DNA of 64,000 nucleotides from Corticium candelabrum (lineage: Eukaryota > Porifera > Homoscleromorpha > Homosclerophorida > Plakinidae). A program made the translations under genes and the position numbers. Shown piece after piece: positions 25,801-35,877 of the stretch (positions are counted from its first letter, which is position 1; each line of letters starts with the position of its first letter). Below the pieces are notes generated by a model that was given only the letters and a program-made list of their open reading frames with translations, was not told the origin of the DNA and searched no databases. Where the stretch lies: assembly GCF_963422355.1 (NCBI RefSeq), contig NC_085085.1, forward strand, positions 14,058,985-14,122,984. The letters run 5' to 3'.

Positions 25801-26595
25801 AATGAAGTAAATCAGTTCATTTGATTTATAAATTATGTTTGCCTTATACCCACCAACACGTTAATCTGCCAGTTAAACCTTGAGCAAGAAGATGCAGCAG
25901 ATAAAGTAAAAGAACACTGTATTAATTAACTAAATACAATCCCACCCAGCAGTCTGGCATGCATTAGAAACATACACTAGGAATTAATAAAAATAATTAA
26001 TCATGATAAAATATATCATCTCAATAACCTGGCAAACTGGTTTACAGATATAATTAATTAATACACATCTGCAACCTTGCAAGACGTTTTGGTTCAATTA
26101 ACTAATTAATTAATTAATTGAACATACTGCAGGACACTGCGCCACATTTCCTGTACAGTAGATACAGCAACATGCATTAGACTACTTTTAGTTAATATAC
26201 CAGTACACTGCAAAATGCAGCACTATAATTAATATTAATTAATTAATTAAATTGTATGCAAATTGCGACCTCTCGAGGTATGTGATGGTTGCATTGCATA
26301 CGCTTACCGATCTGCTATTTGCACTGCCATTCGTCTAACGTGGGCTCTTGGCTTTGGCGACCGACGGTTGGGAATAATTCGGTGAGTGATATCATCTCTG
26401 TGAAGTGTCCCGAACGAACGCAACGTTCCGTCCAACTGTCCATCGTACCACGCCCTAGCGCCCTCTGTAGCACAACGCAAGCACAGCTTCATACGCCTGC
26501 TATAAATTCGTATTCAACACTCAACAAGCATCCAGTCTACCTTCTAGAAAGCTAAACAAGAGCAGACAGGCCAGAACACCGCCACCACGCCTCAT
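19054..26595 (-). CDS. ADAM17: ADAM17 (TACE) metalloprotease-disintegrin
   Basis: Type I membrane sheddase. Fifteen exons read in one frame for about 705 aa: 26595-26541, 26464-26308, 24697-24178, 24118-24032, 22650-22546, 22487-22346, 22074-21964, 21896-21891, 21834-21661, 21552-21420, 21364-21194, 19708-19449, 19381-19329, 19261-19226 and 19161-19054. In order: signal peptide ([18 protein letters not shown]), prodomain, furin-like site RRRKRA, metalloprotease with [12 protein letters not shown], a Cys-rich disintegrin/membrane-proximal region, the juxtamembrane helix [16 protein letters not shown] (human VQDVIERFWDFIDQLS), one transmembrane segment, and a 35-aa tail starting [10 protein letters not shown]. 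The juxtamembrane helix and TM spacing fit ADAM17 rather than ADAM10. The cytoplasmic tail is far shorter than the roughly 130 aa of mammals. The Glu of the zinc motif comes from a 6-nt exon. Confidence 0.95.
20277..20446 (-). mobile_element. tRNA-derived SINE in an ADAM17 intron
   Basis: Read on the minus strand, it opens with a tRNA-like A box (GTGGCTCAATTGGTTAGAG) and, about 45 bp on, a B-box-like AGAGTTTGAGTGC. A unique body follows, then a terminal run of AAG triplets near 20280. This is the layout of a tRNA-headed SINE. Flanking TATG repeats prevented a clear target-site duplication call. The family could not be named. Confidence 0.65.
20444..20815. repeat. CATA and CAGA tetranucleotide arrays
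   Basis: CATA runs at 20444-20478 and 20590-20612 are followed by a CAGA array at 20717-20810. Between 20500 and 20590 lies a unique block with a CCTCTAGAGG palindrome that may belong to another repeat. Confidence 0.8.
21562..21620. repeat. (AT)n microsatellite
   Basis: About 50 bp of AT dinucleotide directly upstream (on the minus strand) of the ADAM17 exon that starts at 21552. Confidence 0.9.
21891..21896 (-). other. ADAM17: 6-nt microexon of ADAM17 (catalytic Glu)
   Basis: On the minus strand the sequence reads TTTATTAG, then AAATAG, then GTATGT. The previous exon ends in ...CAT G (21964) and the next begins GT CAC AAC (21834). Joined directly they read [11 protein letters not shown], lacking two residues of the zinc motif. 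Including AAATAG gives CAT GAA ATA GGT CAC, that is [12 protein letters not shown], the full HExxHxxGxxH motif. Acceptor, donor and phase all fit, and the 15-exon CDS total is a multiple of three. Confidence 0.88.
22768..22861. repeat. (CA)n microsatellite
   Basis: Over 90 bp of pure CA in an ADAM17 intron, ending a few bases before the left target duplication of the MULE-like element. Confidence 0.95.
22877..23637. mobile_element. Mutator-like non-autonomous DNA element
   Basis: The two ends are inverted copies of about 85 bp: left starts TAGTCTCGTGTAGCCAAACC, and the reverse complement of the right starts TAGTCTCGCGTAGCCAAACC. Similarity continues through about 85 bp with only a handful of mismatches. 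Both sides carry the 9-bp direct repeat ACACTATGA (22868-22876 and 23638-23646). Long terminal inverted repeats plus a 9-bp target duplication are the Mutator/MULE hallmark. The roughly 590-bp interior has no transposase frame. It sits in an ADAM17 intron. Confidence 0.78.
24783..25342. mobile_element. Inverted-repeat MITE with GTTTCCACT ends
   Basis: The left end reads GGCCGTGTTTCCACTAGC and the reverse complement of the right end reads GGGCGCGTTTCCACTGGA. The matching, imperfect inverted similarity runs on through TTAAACTAGTTTAGC-type sequence. The trinucleotide TAT flanks both sides, and several further TTTAG-rich inverted segments lie inside. No coding capacity. The superfamily is not certain; a 3-bp duplication would suit PIF/Harbinger types. 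Located in an ADAM17 intron. Confidence 0.55.
25415..25731. mobile_element. Short inverted-repeat element with TGTCCACACT ends
   Basis: The left end reads AAGCCATGTCCACACTAG and the reverse complement of the right end AAGTCTTGTCCACACTGG. GATCGCGAT-like motifs are internal to both ends. About 315 bp with no coding capacity, in an ADAM17 intron beside the previous element. Target duplication unclear. Confidence 0.5.
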
Positions 26596-26695
26596 TTCTG
26601 CGGGTTGATATTAATCATATCCAAAATTAAATCTCCCATAAGCCTGAGTACGTAGAAATATTACGAGATTAAGGAAAACCACAACTAACACTAGA

Positions 26696-29600
26696 TCACC
26701 ACAGTTCTGGTAGATTACTCCAGTCATTTTGCTTTTTTCTTTCCCAGTATCCACCTTTGTAGACATGAGTCAGCATGTTAGTTAGGGGATCCATCTCGTT
26801 CTTGAACCAAACCGGTTTCCACCCGGCATCTCCTCCCGATTGCACCTTCTCTTTGCCTCCGCTGGTTTCCAACAGCGCGGCCTCTCTTTGCCTTCGTCTT
26901 GCTCTCTGTTTCTCCTCCAAGTTAAGTTTCTTTGCGTTCGCCGAGTCGTAATCTTGATTCTCCATGAGACGAAGATCCGGACGTAGCCGAGAATCGGTAG
27001 AAGCTATGCCTTCTTCTGGCTCGTTTAGTTGGCAAGCGAACTCGTCAAACCCGTACACAGTTTCACTCTGATGTCTATGACAAAGAGCAAGGATATGAAA
27101 TGTCTCGTTATAAGGCATGTGGCTATTCAGATTTCTTGTGTACCTTGGTGGTGTTCGTGTCCATGCAGGTACCACAATGCCAGACTTTGGCAGTTTAGTG
27201 CTATTCTTGCCACCATAAGATCCTGTTATCCACGAGAACTCGACTACCTTGTCCCACGTGCCATAAAGCTGGATTCTTGGCTGCTCGTTCGCATCGTATA
27301 CAACACCGGTAACCTAAGTGTAGAGTCAAAATACAACTTAAAGCCTGTCTAACACACAAAGTAATAAGTTGTTTCAACCCGTCGAGGTTCTTCTCTTGAA
27401 AAATAGCTATACGCATGGTACTTCAACCGACACAGCTCTTTGGTTGTCTTATTAACAACATCCACCTCTCCAGACTACAGCAGATACAATGTTTACAACA
27501 AGCACAAATATGGCAACATACAAAACTCATGTAACACGCAGATAATATAAAATTGTTGGTGTGACTCGGTTTTGGTGTATAAGCAAAGGAGACGCCAAAC
27601 CATTATTTTAGTCCGAATAACATGATAGTGTGGGGTCCCATAGTGTGATAAAAGGCATGTGTTAGTAATGAAATTAGGTGACCTGTCTGTTTCACTAAGA
27701 CATGCTACAGAAACAATTTACAGAACAAATAAAATCTCACAACATGCCAGCACCTAAATAGAGGCTTAATTAAACTCTGGTTTACTACAAAAAAAACATT
27801 AATGTGATGTGTCTAATAGTGATGCACTTTGTGAATACTGCAAATGACACACACTGTGTCAATGCCACTACAGACATCCTCCAGTACACGCTACACTTGA
27901 TATTTTGATGAGTCATCTATTTGGAAAGTTTTGCTTTTGTACAAGGCTTGCTCATCAAGTGCAGAGTCAGTGGATACCATAATACATGACCAGCATCCCA
28001 ACTAATCATCACATCTATCTATCTCTCTATCTATCTATCTATCTACAGTGGTGTGTGTGTGTGCGCGCATGTGTGTGATGGCTAGTTGAATGGCTACTGA
28101 AATTGACAAAGATACAGCATTCATAAACAATTGAGTTATACATATTTTGTGTGCAGAGGGTCTCTTACAAGCAGTTGACCTTTCTTCCTGAAGAGCTTTA
28201 TGTAGTTTAATGGATGAAAATGCTAAAACCTAACAGTCTGTGTGAGTTTATATATCAAAGACGCTAAATTTTACAAGTGATACCACAAAATGGGCAACTT
28301 AGCTATTCTACTCCACCACATGTACAGGCAAAGAAAGGCGTCTCTGCTAGTCACATATATAAATATATATATATAAAGCAAACTCATTAATTTTAACATT
28401 CTTAATTGCAGACGAGATTAGTAACCAATGATTTCATCCTCTCGTGCAACATTTCCTGTTCCTATTGCTATCAGATAAAATTCTTTCATGTGTAAATCTT
28501 ACATGATCAACATAAAGCTTGCCCACGATGATGTTATGAACGGTTGATACAACAGCTCGTTTACACACATAATGGTTGCCACTTTTAGGAAAGAAGACAT
28601 GAGAAACGCCTTGTGGAAGGATCTGTAGGTATTGCCCACGAAACTTGCTGCCCATCACGTAATCCTGCCAGAAACTCCAGTCTCTGTGTTCGGCAAACAT
28701 TGCTGTATGGGGAGGATGATGACCAACCTGAACACACAACATACATACAATCACAGACAATAATGAAAATAGAGTTGTTTACTTGTTCTGCTAGTGCTCT
28801 CCACCCTCGTACTCCGGTATCATCAAATTCATATGTTTCTCCGAGCATTGGGTTAAACGGCTTTCCAACTCGACTGCACGTCTTTGCATAAGTAGAAGCA
28901 TTAAATGCGGCCACATACGCAAGCTGTTCCAGAGAGTTTTCACACTGTGCTGCTTTGTCTAGAACATCACTGTACTGCAAATCTTCTATAATGACTTGAC
29001 AAAATGTCAAAGGCTCATTGATATTAACCTAAAATCAATCAATGAATAATAACATGCAACACAAATGGTGACTGGAATACTGACTGGAAGAGGAATCTTT
29101 GACAGCTCTCTGCCAATACAGTTTTTCATCAAATTCCATAGATTGAGCCGAGCATTCGGTTTAGGTGGTATGGTAGAGCGTCGCTTCTTCGGTGGAGTGA
29201 CATCCACTGCAGTGAGCTGAAAAAAGCAGATCAACAAAATTAGCTAGTCAGAATTATCTACTTCGATGGCTAATCTCTCTGTACCTCAAAGGGTGGCATC
29301 AAAGCATTTGGAAGACCTTGTGACGTGGGAGCTTCTTCGACCACAGGTACTGCTGCACTTTTTTCTTTTTCCAACTCAAGACCATCCAGAGGTCCATGTC
29401 CACCACCGCATTGTTGTACGTCAGTACCAAGCAAAGGAGAAGCCAGCGACACATCACTAGTTGATCTTTGGTGAGAAGGCAGTAGACTCAGTTGGTATGA
29501 TTGTGGTTCATATATACTGGCATCTTCTACGGCATCAAAAAAGCTGTCGTCATCATTGTCATCATCTTCTGCCTCTAGCAAATCGGCATCAGAGTCGGGA

Positions 29601-31286
29601 CTTCGAGCGACCGGCTCCTCATCTGTTGTCGACCCTTTCTTGCAAACTTCTTCTAATCTGTTATGCTGTCTAGCCAAAGACTCCACTGTCTCCTCCAACC
29701 GTAAGCACCGTTCTCGCTCTACCTTTAGAGCTCTCTGCCACCGTTGTTCATACGTTTGAGCTAATGCCACAAAGTCGGCACAAGTCTAACACAACAAATG
29801 TTAACACAACGACACTGACAGACAGTAAACGTTCAGCTACAGCTGTTTAGTCCAGCTCAAGCATATGTACACTTGTTACGCGTAAAGTATCCTTACCTAT
29901 CGCTATTCTAATCCTAAATTTATTTGACTACATCCCTTACTTCATCCAAAACTACACCATAACCACTCTGTAACCTTCCTTGTTGTTCTATTCATTCAAA
30001 CACCAATGTTGTGGTAAGCTTCATATGATGGTGTCAATTGTCTTTTTTTGTCTGCTTTTTTTGCCCCACAGCATTCTAATTTGATAATTTGGCGTAACAT
30101 CTTTCCCCAACCAGTCAACTCCAGCCATAACAGAAAACCACTCTTCCAAATCAAACCAGCTCACTTCTACTAAGATGAATTTAGCTGAAATGACTATGAT
30201 TAATGACATAAAATGTAACTAAATGTTTTGGCAACAAAACACAAAATATTTCCCAGAGAGATTTGAACAGAATTCAAGACAAACTTTTGACATATGACCC
30301 TCTATTAAGCAGCTCAAGAAAAACAAGGGAGAGGATTCATAGCATAAAGGGTGATTTGACTGCACTTTCCAGTAATGAATATGAGTCAAACAAAAGTCTG
30401 TCTCTAAACCGAATAATGGTATAACGAGAATTTACCTCCTCCATCATGAGGTGATGAGAAACAACCACCAAAAAAGGAGTAACAACAAATTAATTAACAA
30501 AAAGCCAAGAAGGTGTGGTAAACAATGACCAGTAACCAGTAATAAACATGAAAATTCCTTGTCCATTAATTAAATACGCATCAAATAACTTAGGTCTGCT
30601 GTATTCACTTACATTCACCATCGCACTAGAAGAAATCTTCAACAAAGCCGTTTTCTCTTGTACGTGCTTGGATGCTGAAGATGAGCTTGTAGATGCCTCT
30701 GATTCATGAAGCTGTCTGGTCACAAGTTGGGTATGTTTAACCACAAGATCATTGCACGTCTTCAATTCCTCCAACTTTGTAGACAACGCCTCTAGTGTTT
30801 GCTGTGATTCTTCTAGTGGAGGAGCGGCCTCCTCTTCTTCATCTGAACAACATAAACATCACGTCGACTTGACAAAACGTGAGCACGCTCGTACTCACCA
30901 GACTCCGTCATTTTGATAGTCTCCGCTTTCGCCAGTTCCAGGGCAGTTACCCATTTCTGCCTTTCCACCTCACTGGCAGTCCGTAGATAGAACGTCTGCG
31001 TGCCGCCGTTGCTAATAACGAAGCTGCAAGCATCCAGAGTCTCTACTATCGCTCCAACAAGATTGATGGTTCCGCGACACGTGTGAGCCATTTCTGCCTG
31101 CGTTCTGAAAGGCATAAGATGGTCATCACACGCAAACGTTGACATGCAAGCAGGTCATACAAACCTGTAGTAGGACAAGAGACCGTTTGAGAGAACGAAC
31201 CAGCGTTTCTGATAACCTTTGATGTAGTTTGTCCATTTGTAGAGCCAGCCCTTGTAGTTACCAGTCGAAACTTTGCTATCAGGCAT
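26696..31286 (-). CDS. OSBP: Oxysterol-binding protein (OSBP)
   Basis: Sterol/PI4P exchanger at ER-Golgi contacts. Ten in-frame exons, about 768 aa: 31286-31165, 31104-30899, 30842-30613, 29785-29285, 29216-29085, 29028-28783, 28727-28503, 27474-27379, 27313-27144 and 27074-26696. An N-terminal PH domain ([20 protein letters not shown]) starts near residue 14. A coiled coil ([15 protein letters not shown]) and an FFAT-type motif in an acidic tract ([13 protein letters not shown]) follow. The ORD lipid domain has [12 protein letters not shown] and the fingerprint EQVGHHPP, which is split by an intron between EQ and VGHHPP. The C-terminus has [14 protein letters not shown] as in human. The long N-terminal Gly/Ala region of human OSBP is absent. 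OSBP1 versus OSBP2 cannot be separated. It starts 70 bp from the divergent PfpI gene. Confidence 0.96.
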
Positions 31287-31356
31287 CGTGCATGAGCCCA
31301 CACGCTCACAGGTCACACTGAATCACGCGAGTCCGCGTCATCAAACACAGACCCGG
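31287..31356. promoter_or_regulatory. Probable bidirectional promoter, OSBP / PfpI gene
   Basis: Only 70 bp separate the divergent start codons of OSBP (minus) and the PfpI-type gene (plus). Both 5' UTRs and a core promoter must lie here or overlap the genes. No TATA box is visible. Confidence 0.6.
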
Positions 31357-31603
31357 ATGTCAGAGATGGCCGGAAAGAAGATTGGGATTTTGGTCGAATT
31401 TAACTATGAGGACTTAGAGGTATGCATCTTTCGATATAACGAAGGGTTTCTTAGAGATCTGACTACGTTTGGATGCAATTGGTGCTGTAGTCGTCTAGAA
31501 TGATCTAGATCTAGTTAGATAAATTCTATCTCTGTATTCACGTTTGTCCATGTCATATTTAACTGTGACTCTCAGTCTGTCTGCCAGCACCGTTTGTTTA
31601 AGC

Positions 31604-31644
<41 letters not shown>

Positions 31645-31725
31645 GTAGTATTTTAGTTGCTTTGCATGCTTAAACGGTGTATAATAGTTCAATGTTTGAA
31701 AAAATATATGTATTGACAAACAGAC

Positions 31726-31765
<40 letters not shown>

Positions 31766-32784
31766 CGATATTCATTGTATGGTAGTATCAATGTTGAAAA
31801 TGAAAGTAAAACAGACAGACAGACAGACAGACAGTTCATTTTAGTCGTAGCCTTTTAATTTTATTGCAGAAATGTGCATTAGTTTGATCTAAGAATTATG
31901 TGATCACGATAGACAGACAGACAGGCAGACGGATCTAGCAGACAGAGACAGATAAAAACTTTATCAGAGATATTTATTTTCTGTGAACTTTCACTTGTTA
32001 GGGTTTGTGTTCAATGTAATGTGGACATTATATAAATGAAACGATAAACTAACAGACAGACAAACAGTCCTTTGATTGCTTAATTAATGGTGTTGAATGC
32101 TCAACTGCTTTTTGCACAATATGATTGGTTATGTTCATCGTCAGATATGGTATCCATTATTGAGGTTTCGTGAAGATGGCATGGAAACGTTTACTGTTGG
32201 CCCTGAGAAAGACAAGGTGTACCAGTCAAAAAAGGGATATCCATGCAAGTGTGACAGGTCAATAGAAACTATCACAGACAAAGTCAGGGAATCACCGTAG
32301 TAGTGCAAATTCTTCCTCAATACACTAACTAATATTACAGGATCTAGATGCTCTAATCATCCCCGGTGGATTTGCACCAGACTATTGGAGACGAGATAAA
32401 CGATTTGTTGATTTGGCAGCCAACATGGTTCGGTCAGGAAAGCCTGTAGGGTCAATATGCCATGGACCTTGGCTTCTATGTTCTGCAAATGTGCTGAAAG
32501 ACAAGAAGGTGACTTGCTTTCATTCCATTAAGGATGATGTTATCAATGCAGGGCAAGCAATTGTTTAATCAAAAATGATAAATTGATTTATGTTTAATAA
32601 ATTATGTGTTTAAACGCAGTGGACTATATGAAGACGCTCCTGTTGTCGTGGATGGCAACTTGGTAGGTGATTATTGTGCTGCTTTTATAGCAGTGATCTT
32701 TCATGCCTTTATTAGATTACATCTCGAGTTCCCAATGATCTCCCACAGTTCTGTAAAGCAATTCTGGCACAGCTGAAAGCTTGA
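31357..32784 (+). CDS. PfpI/YhbO-type DJ-1 superfamily protein
   Basis: Class I glutamine-amidotransferase-like fold. The family is annotated as protease or as glycation-repair/glyoxalase enzyme. Five exons: 31357-31419, 32145-32282, 32341-32552, 32620-32662 and 32716-32784, giving 174 aa. Visible motifs are ALIIPGGFAPDYWRRD and the nucleophile elbow GSICHGPWLL with the Cys-His pair at residues 107-108. The C-terminus reads VVVDGNL ITSRVPNDLPQF as in bacterial PfpI/YhbO. It is much closer to bacterial/archaeal PfpI than to PARK7/DJ-1. Intron 3 has a GC donor (GG|GCAAGC) and a CAG acceptor, and both phases fit. Intron 2 uses donor GTCAGG. The introns show it is a resident gene, not contamination. 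It may be an old bacterial acquisition retained in some invertebrates (inference). Confidence 0.9.
31600..31945. repeat. (CAGA)n arrays in PfpI-gene intron 1
   Basis: Four CAGA arrays (about 31603-31646, 31716-31766, 31811-31835, 31910-31930) are separated by short unique spacers inside the first intron. Confidence 0.85.
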
Positions 32785-33531
32785 ATTTTCTAACCTCTTT
32801 TTAAGTACACATGAAAACTACATATGGGTAGCTGCAGAATGCATGCATAATTTGCATCGTAAATTGTTAGGTAACTTAGTTTGCATACTTTTGTTATCTC
32901 AACAACTGGTTTTGCAATTGCTATACGTGTACTGAAGTTTTACAAACGCCAGAACCTCTGGGACAAGTATTAGAAACTTCAGCTTTCATGTACAATCATA
33001 GAACTTTGTAATAATTAAGTTCTCTAGGATTGTTGTCTCGGTTTAGAATCAGCTTGACTGTGACTGTACCTCCTGTACTGTCAAAGAGTGCCTTAATTAA
33101 TCAAATGCCTCTTCAATGGTAACTGTCCATGATCAGGAGGGCAATACCTTGACGAGATTCAGACATCAGAATAATTATTGCTACCCCATGATAGTCTACA
33201 GTTACTTGCAATGTCATTGATTAGTAATTAAGCAACCAACAAAATATTCTCGCATAATTAAACAAGAAGACTGAAACTGTTGATAATTACAAAAATTTGA
33301 ACAATTATAAAAGTGCAGTTGGAAAACACTAATGAAGGTAGGAAATAAACTACGACTTCTCCATATTGTATTTGGAGATCCAGCATGAGTCTTGTGTAGA
33401 AAAATGACTACGTATGTCTAGTCATTGAATCAATAAGCCTCATTGTCACAACAAACATAAATTAACTGGCTACTAGAAAATTGATTTACAACCTCAACAC
33501 ATCTATGTAGTTCATCAAAATATGTCTGCAG
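32785..33531. other. Convergent intergenic stretch
   Basis: About 750 bp between two gene 3' ends (PfpI-type on plus, serine dehydratase on minus). Presumed 3' UTRs; no gene or repeat recognised. Confidence 0.5.
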
Positions 33532-35282
33532 TCATACCATTTTCAACTCATCTTGTTTTGAAAGCTCCTTCTTCCACTTGCTGAGCAATTCAATATCAAC
33601 GCAATTCCCTCCACACACAATCACTACCACAGTGCGAAGTGGTGTTGGAAGTTTCCCTTGTTGTTGCAGATCGTCTAGAATGTGTGGATTGTACACAACA
33701 GCTAACGCAGCTCCACAAGCTGGTTCCACAAGAAGACGGTGATCATCTATTTTGAAGAAAGTATAACTACAGCATAAATAGATCTTGGAGCACATTGTGA
33801 AACAGGTTGTCTTACCTAATAACTTGTAACATGAATCCACAGCTGCCTTGTCTGGTACAACAGTTGAATAGATTGGATGCTCTTTTATCAGATCCAAGGA
33901 ACGTTGACTAACAGTCTTAGCCCCGAGACACTTTGCAACACTGTAAAACTCCATGATTGACTCTGATCATGCCATGTACATATGTGTACATGTGTGCCTA
34001 CAGTCTGTCTGTCTGTCAAAATAATATATTTTCAAACATGAATTATAACTAAAGTTTAAATGAAGAAGAGCTACATATACATATGCAAGACAGCTAATGT
34101 GGGAAGACCTGAGTGCTGAGAGCTGCAAGTGTCTTGGGTCCATCACAAAGTCCTAACAGTTTTTCTCTCTGTATGTCTGCATGTCTGTTTGTCTGTATGC
34201 ATGTCTGTCTGGAAGAATAACCAACTGTTTTTCCATCTGGAAAATTAGCCAACTGTTTACACCTACCTGGTAATGTCAGGAAGTGTAACCAGCTTCCCTG
34301 CTTTACAAGCAGCTGCAAATGAGTCTGCTCCATTTGTCTCAACAGCAATAACTGGAACATCTCCCCACCCAGAGCTCTGCAACCCTTGCACTACCCCATT
34401 GAGGAGACCACCACCACCAACAGACAAAACAAGAGCATCAGGCTTGGTACCTTGCAGTTGACTATTCAGCTCAGTAACTAGTGATGAATGACCATTCCTG
34501 AATGACAAAAACATGCATACTTCAACACCGTGCGCATTGCACGTAGTATAGCTGTATCTGAAGTTATTAGTTTTGTCAATTTTTGTTTTAGTTTAGTTTA
34601 GTTCATGAACACTGATAGCTATAGTAGTTGGACAGCACATAGTCACTTGCATCGCAAAAATGTATCATAGAAAATGTTCAAATATATGTGCTTGACAAAC
34701 AGACAGACAACAGACAGACAAGCACACATAGAGACAGGCAATTAAGCAAGCAGACAGACAAACATACAGACGGACATAAAGGTAATATTAAGAATTAAGC
34801 CAAACATTGAAACATAGAATCAAGGACAATTCATATATTGTCATGCCAGTTAAATCCGTCAGCTCACCAGATATTTGGATGATCAAATGGGTGAATATGG
34901 GCATTTCCTGCAGTCAAATCACCATTGTAGATCTTAGCACGAGTTGCATCAACTAGATTTTGTCTAACCTGGCTCTGTAGCGAGACTCAAAGAATATTCG
35001 TTAGCTTCATTCCATGTCTACAAACATGATTTAACCAAAGTGATGACTCCTGAATATATGTACAAGATCTGTTTATATGCCATCCTTACTTAACACAAGT
35101 GGCTAACAGTTATGCATGCAATAATAAATATTTTAACTAAATATTGCAAATATGTCCATTATGAATTAAGTGTCTTATTTGTCAATTGCATACAGTGAAC
35201 TCTTTGTTGTGAACTACAAAATACCAAACTCATTATAATTAATAAGGCATAAATAGTATTTTATGTTTTGCCAGTTATTGTA

Positions 35283-35349
<67 letters not shown>

Positions 35350-35763
35350 ATGCGCTAACAATAAGCTAAAGCTCACCTTGCCATGAACTATGACAGCAGC
35401 TCCCTCCTTCTCTATCCTGTTGCGGGTAATGTTTGGCGTCGACTGTGGTACAATCACAGTCACGGACATTCCCAGCTTCCGGCCAGCATAAGCGGTAGCG
35501 ATACCGGCATTTCCACCTGATGAGATCGACTCTGCTTAACACGTTACTTAACTTAAACAAACAAACAACGAGTGCACCTAACCAGAAGAGCTGATCAATC
35601 TCTCACAACCTCTCCCCTGCTCCTTCGTGCAGTGATAGCCGATTCCTCGTATTTTAAATGATCCACCATTCTGCACATTTTCTAGCTTCAAGTAAACTCT
35701 ACAACCGGCTACTTGTGATATCAGCTCGCTCTCAACCAACGGAGTCTCATAGTGAAGGTTCAT
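33532..35763 (-). CDS. SDS: L-serine dehydratase / L-threonine deaminase
   Basis: PLP enzyme converting serine to pyruvate and threonine to 2-oxobutyrate in the cytosol. Six in-frame exons: 35763-35583, 35516-35377, 34974-34868, 34497-34267, 33940-33816 and 33746-33532, totalling 332 aa (human SDS 328). The PLP lysine is K37 in GGSFKIRG. The phosphate-binding loop is SVGGGGLLNGVVQGL. Near the C-terminus are LVEPACGAALA and VVVIVCGGN. It matches SDS and SDSL about equally, so it is probably the single ancestor-like copy. A long TG repeat sits in the intron between exons 2 and 3. Confidence 0.94.
35285..35350. repeat. (TG)n microsatellite
   Basis: About 64 bp of pure TG in an SDS intron, shortly after the exon ending at 35377 (minus-strand order). 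Confidence 0.95.
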
Positions 35764-35779
35764 TGTTTCGCGGGTAGCC

Positions 35780-35840
35780 TAGCCTCGAAGTTCCAGACCG
35801 TCGCTTAATGTTTAAGCGACAGTCTGGAACTTCGAGGCTA
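35780..35840. repeat. Near-perfect palindrome, 29-bp arms
   Basis: The left arm begins TAGCCTCGAAGTTCCAGACC, and the right arm is its reverse complement with one mismatch, separated by a few bases. It lies in the 114-bp gap between the SDS start codon (35763) and the UNC93-like stop codon (35878). It is probably a fold-back MITE, or it could act as a transcript hairpin. Confidence 0.8.
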
Positions 35841-35877
35841 CAGCGCGGCGTGTGATCACATGGTGATTATAACTTAA

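Noticed and set aside
31357-32784. PARK7/DJ-1 ortholog
   Set aside because: Motifs (SICHGPWLL, FAPDYWRRD) are of the PfpI/YhbO branch rather than DJ-1.
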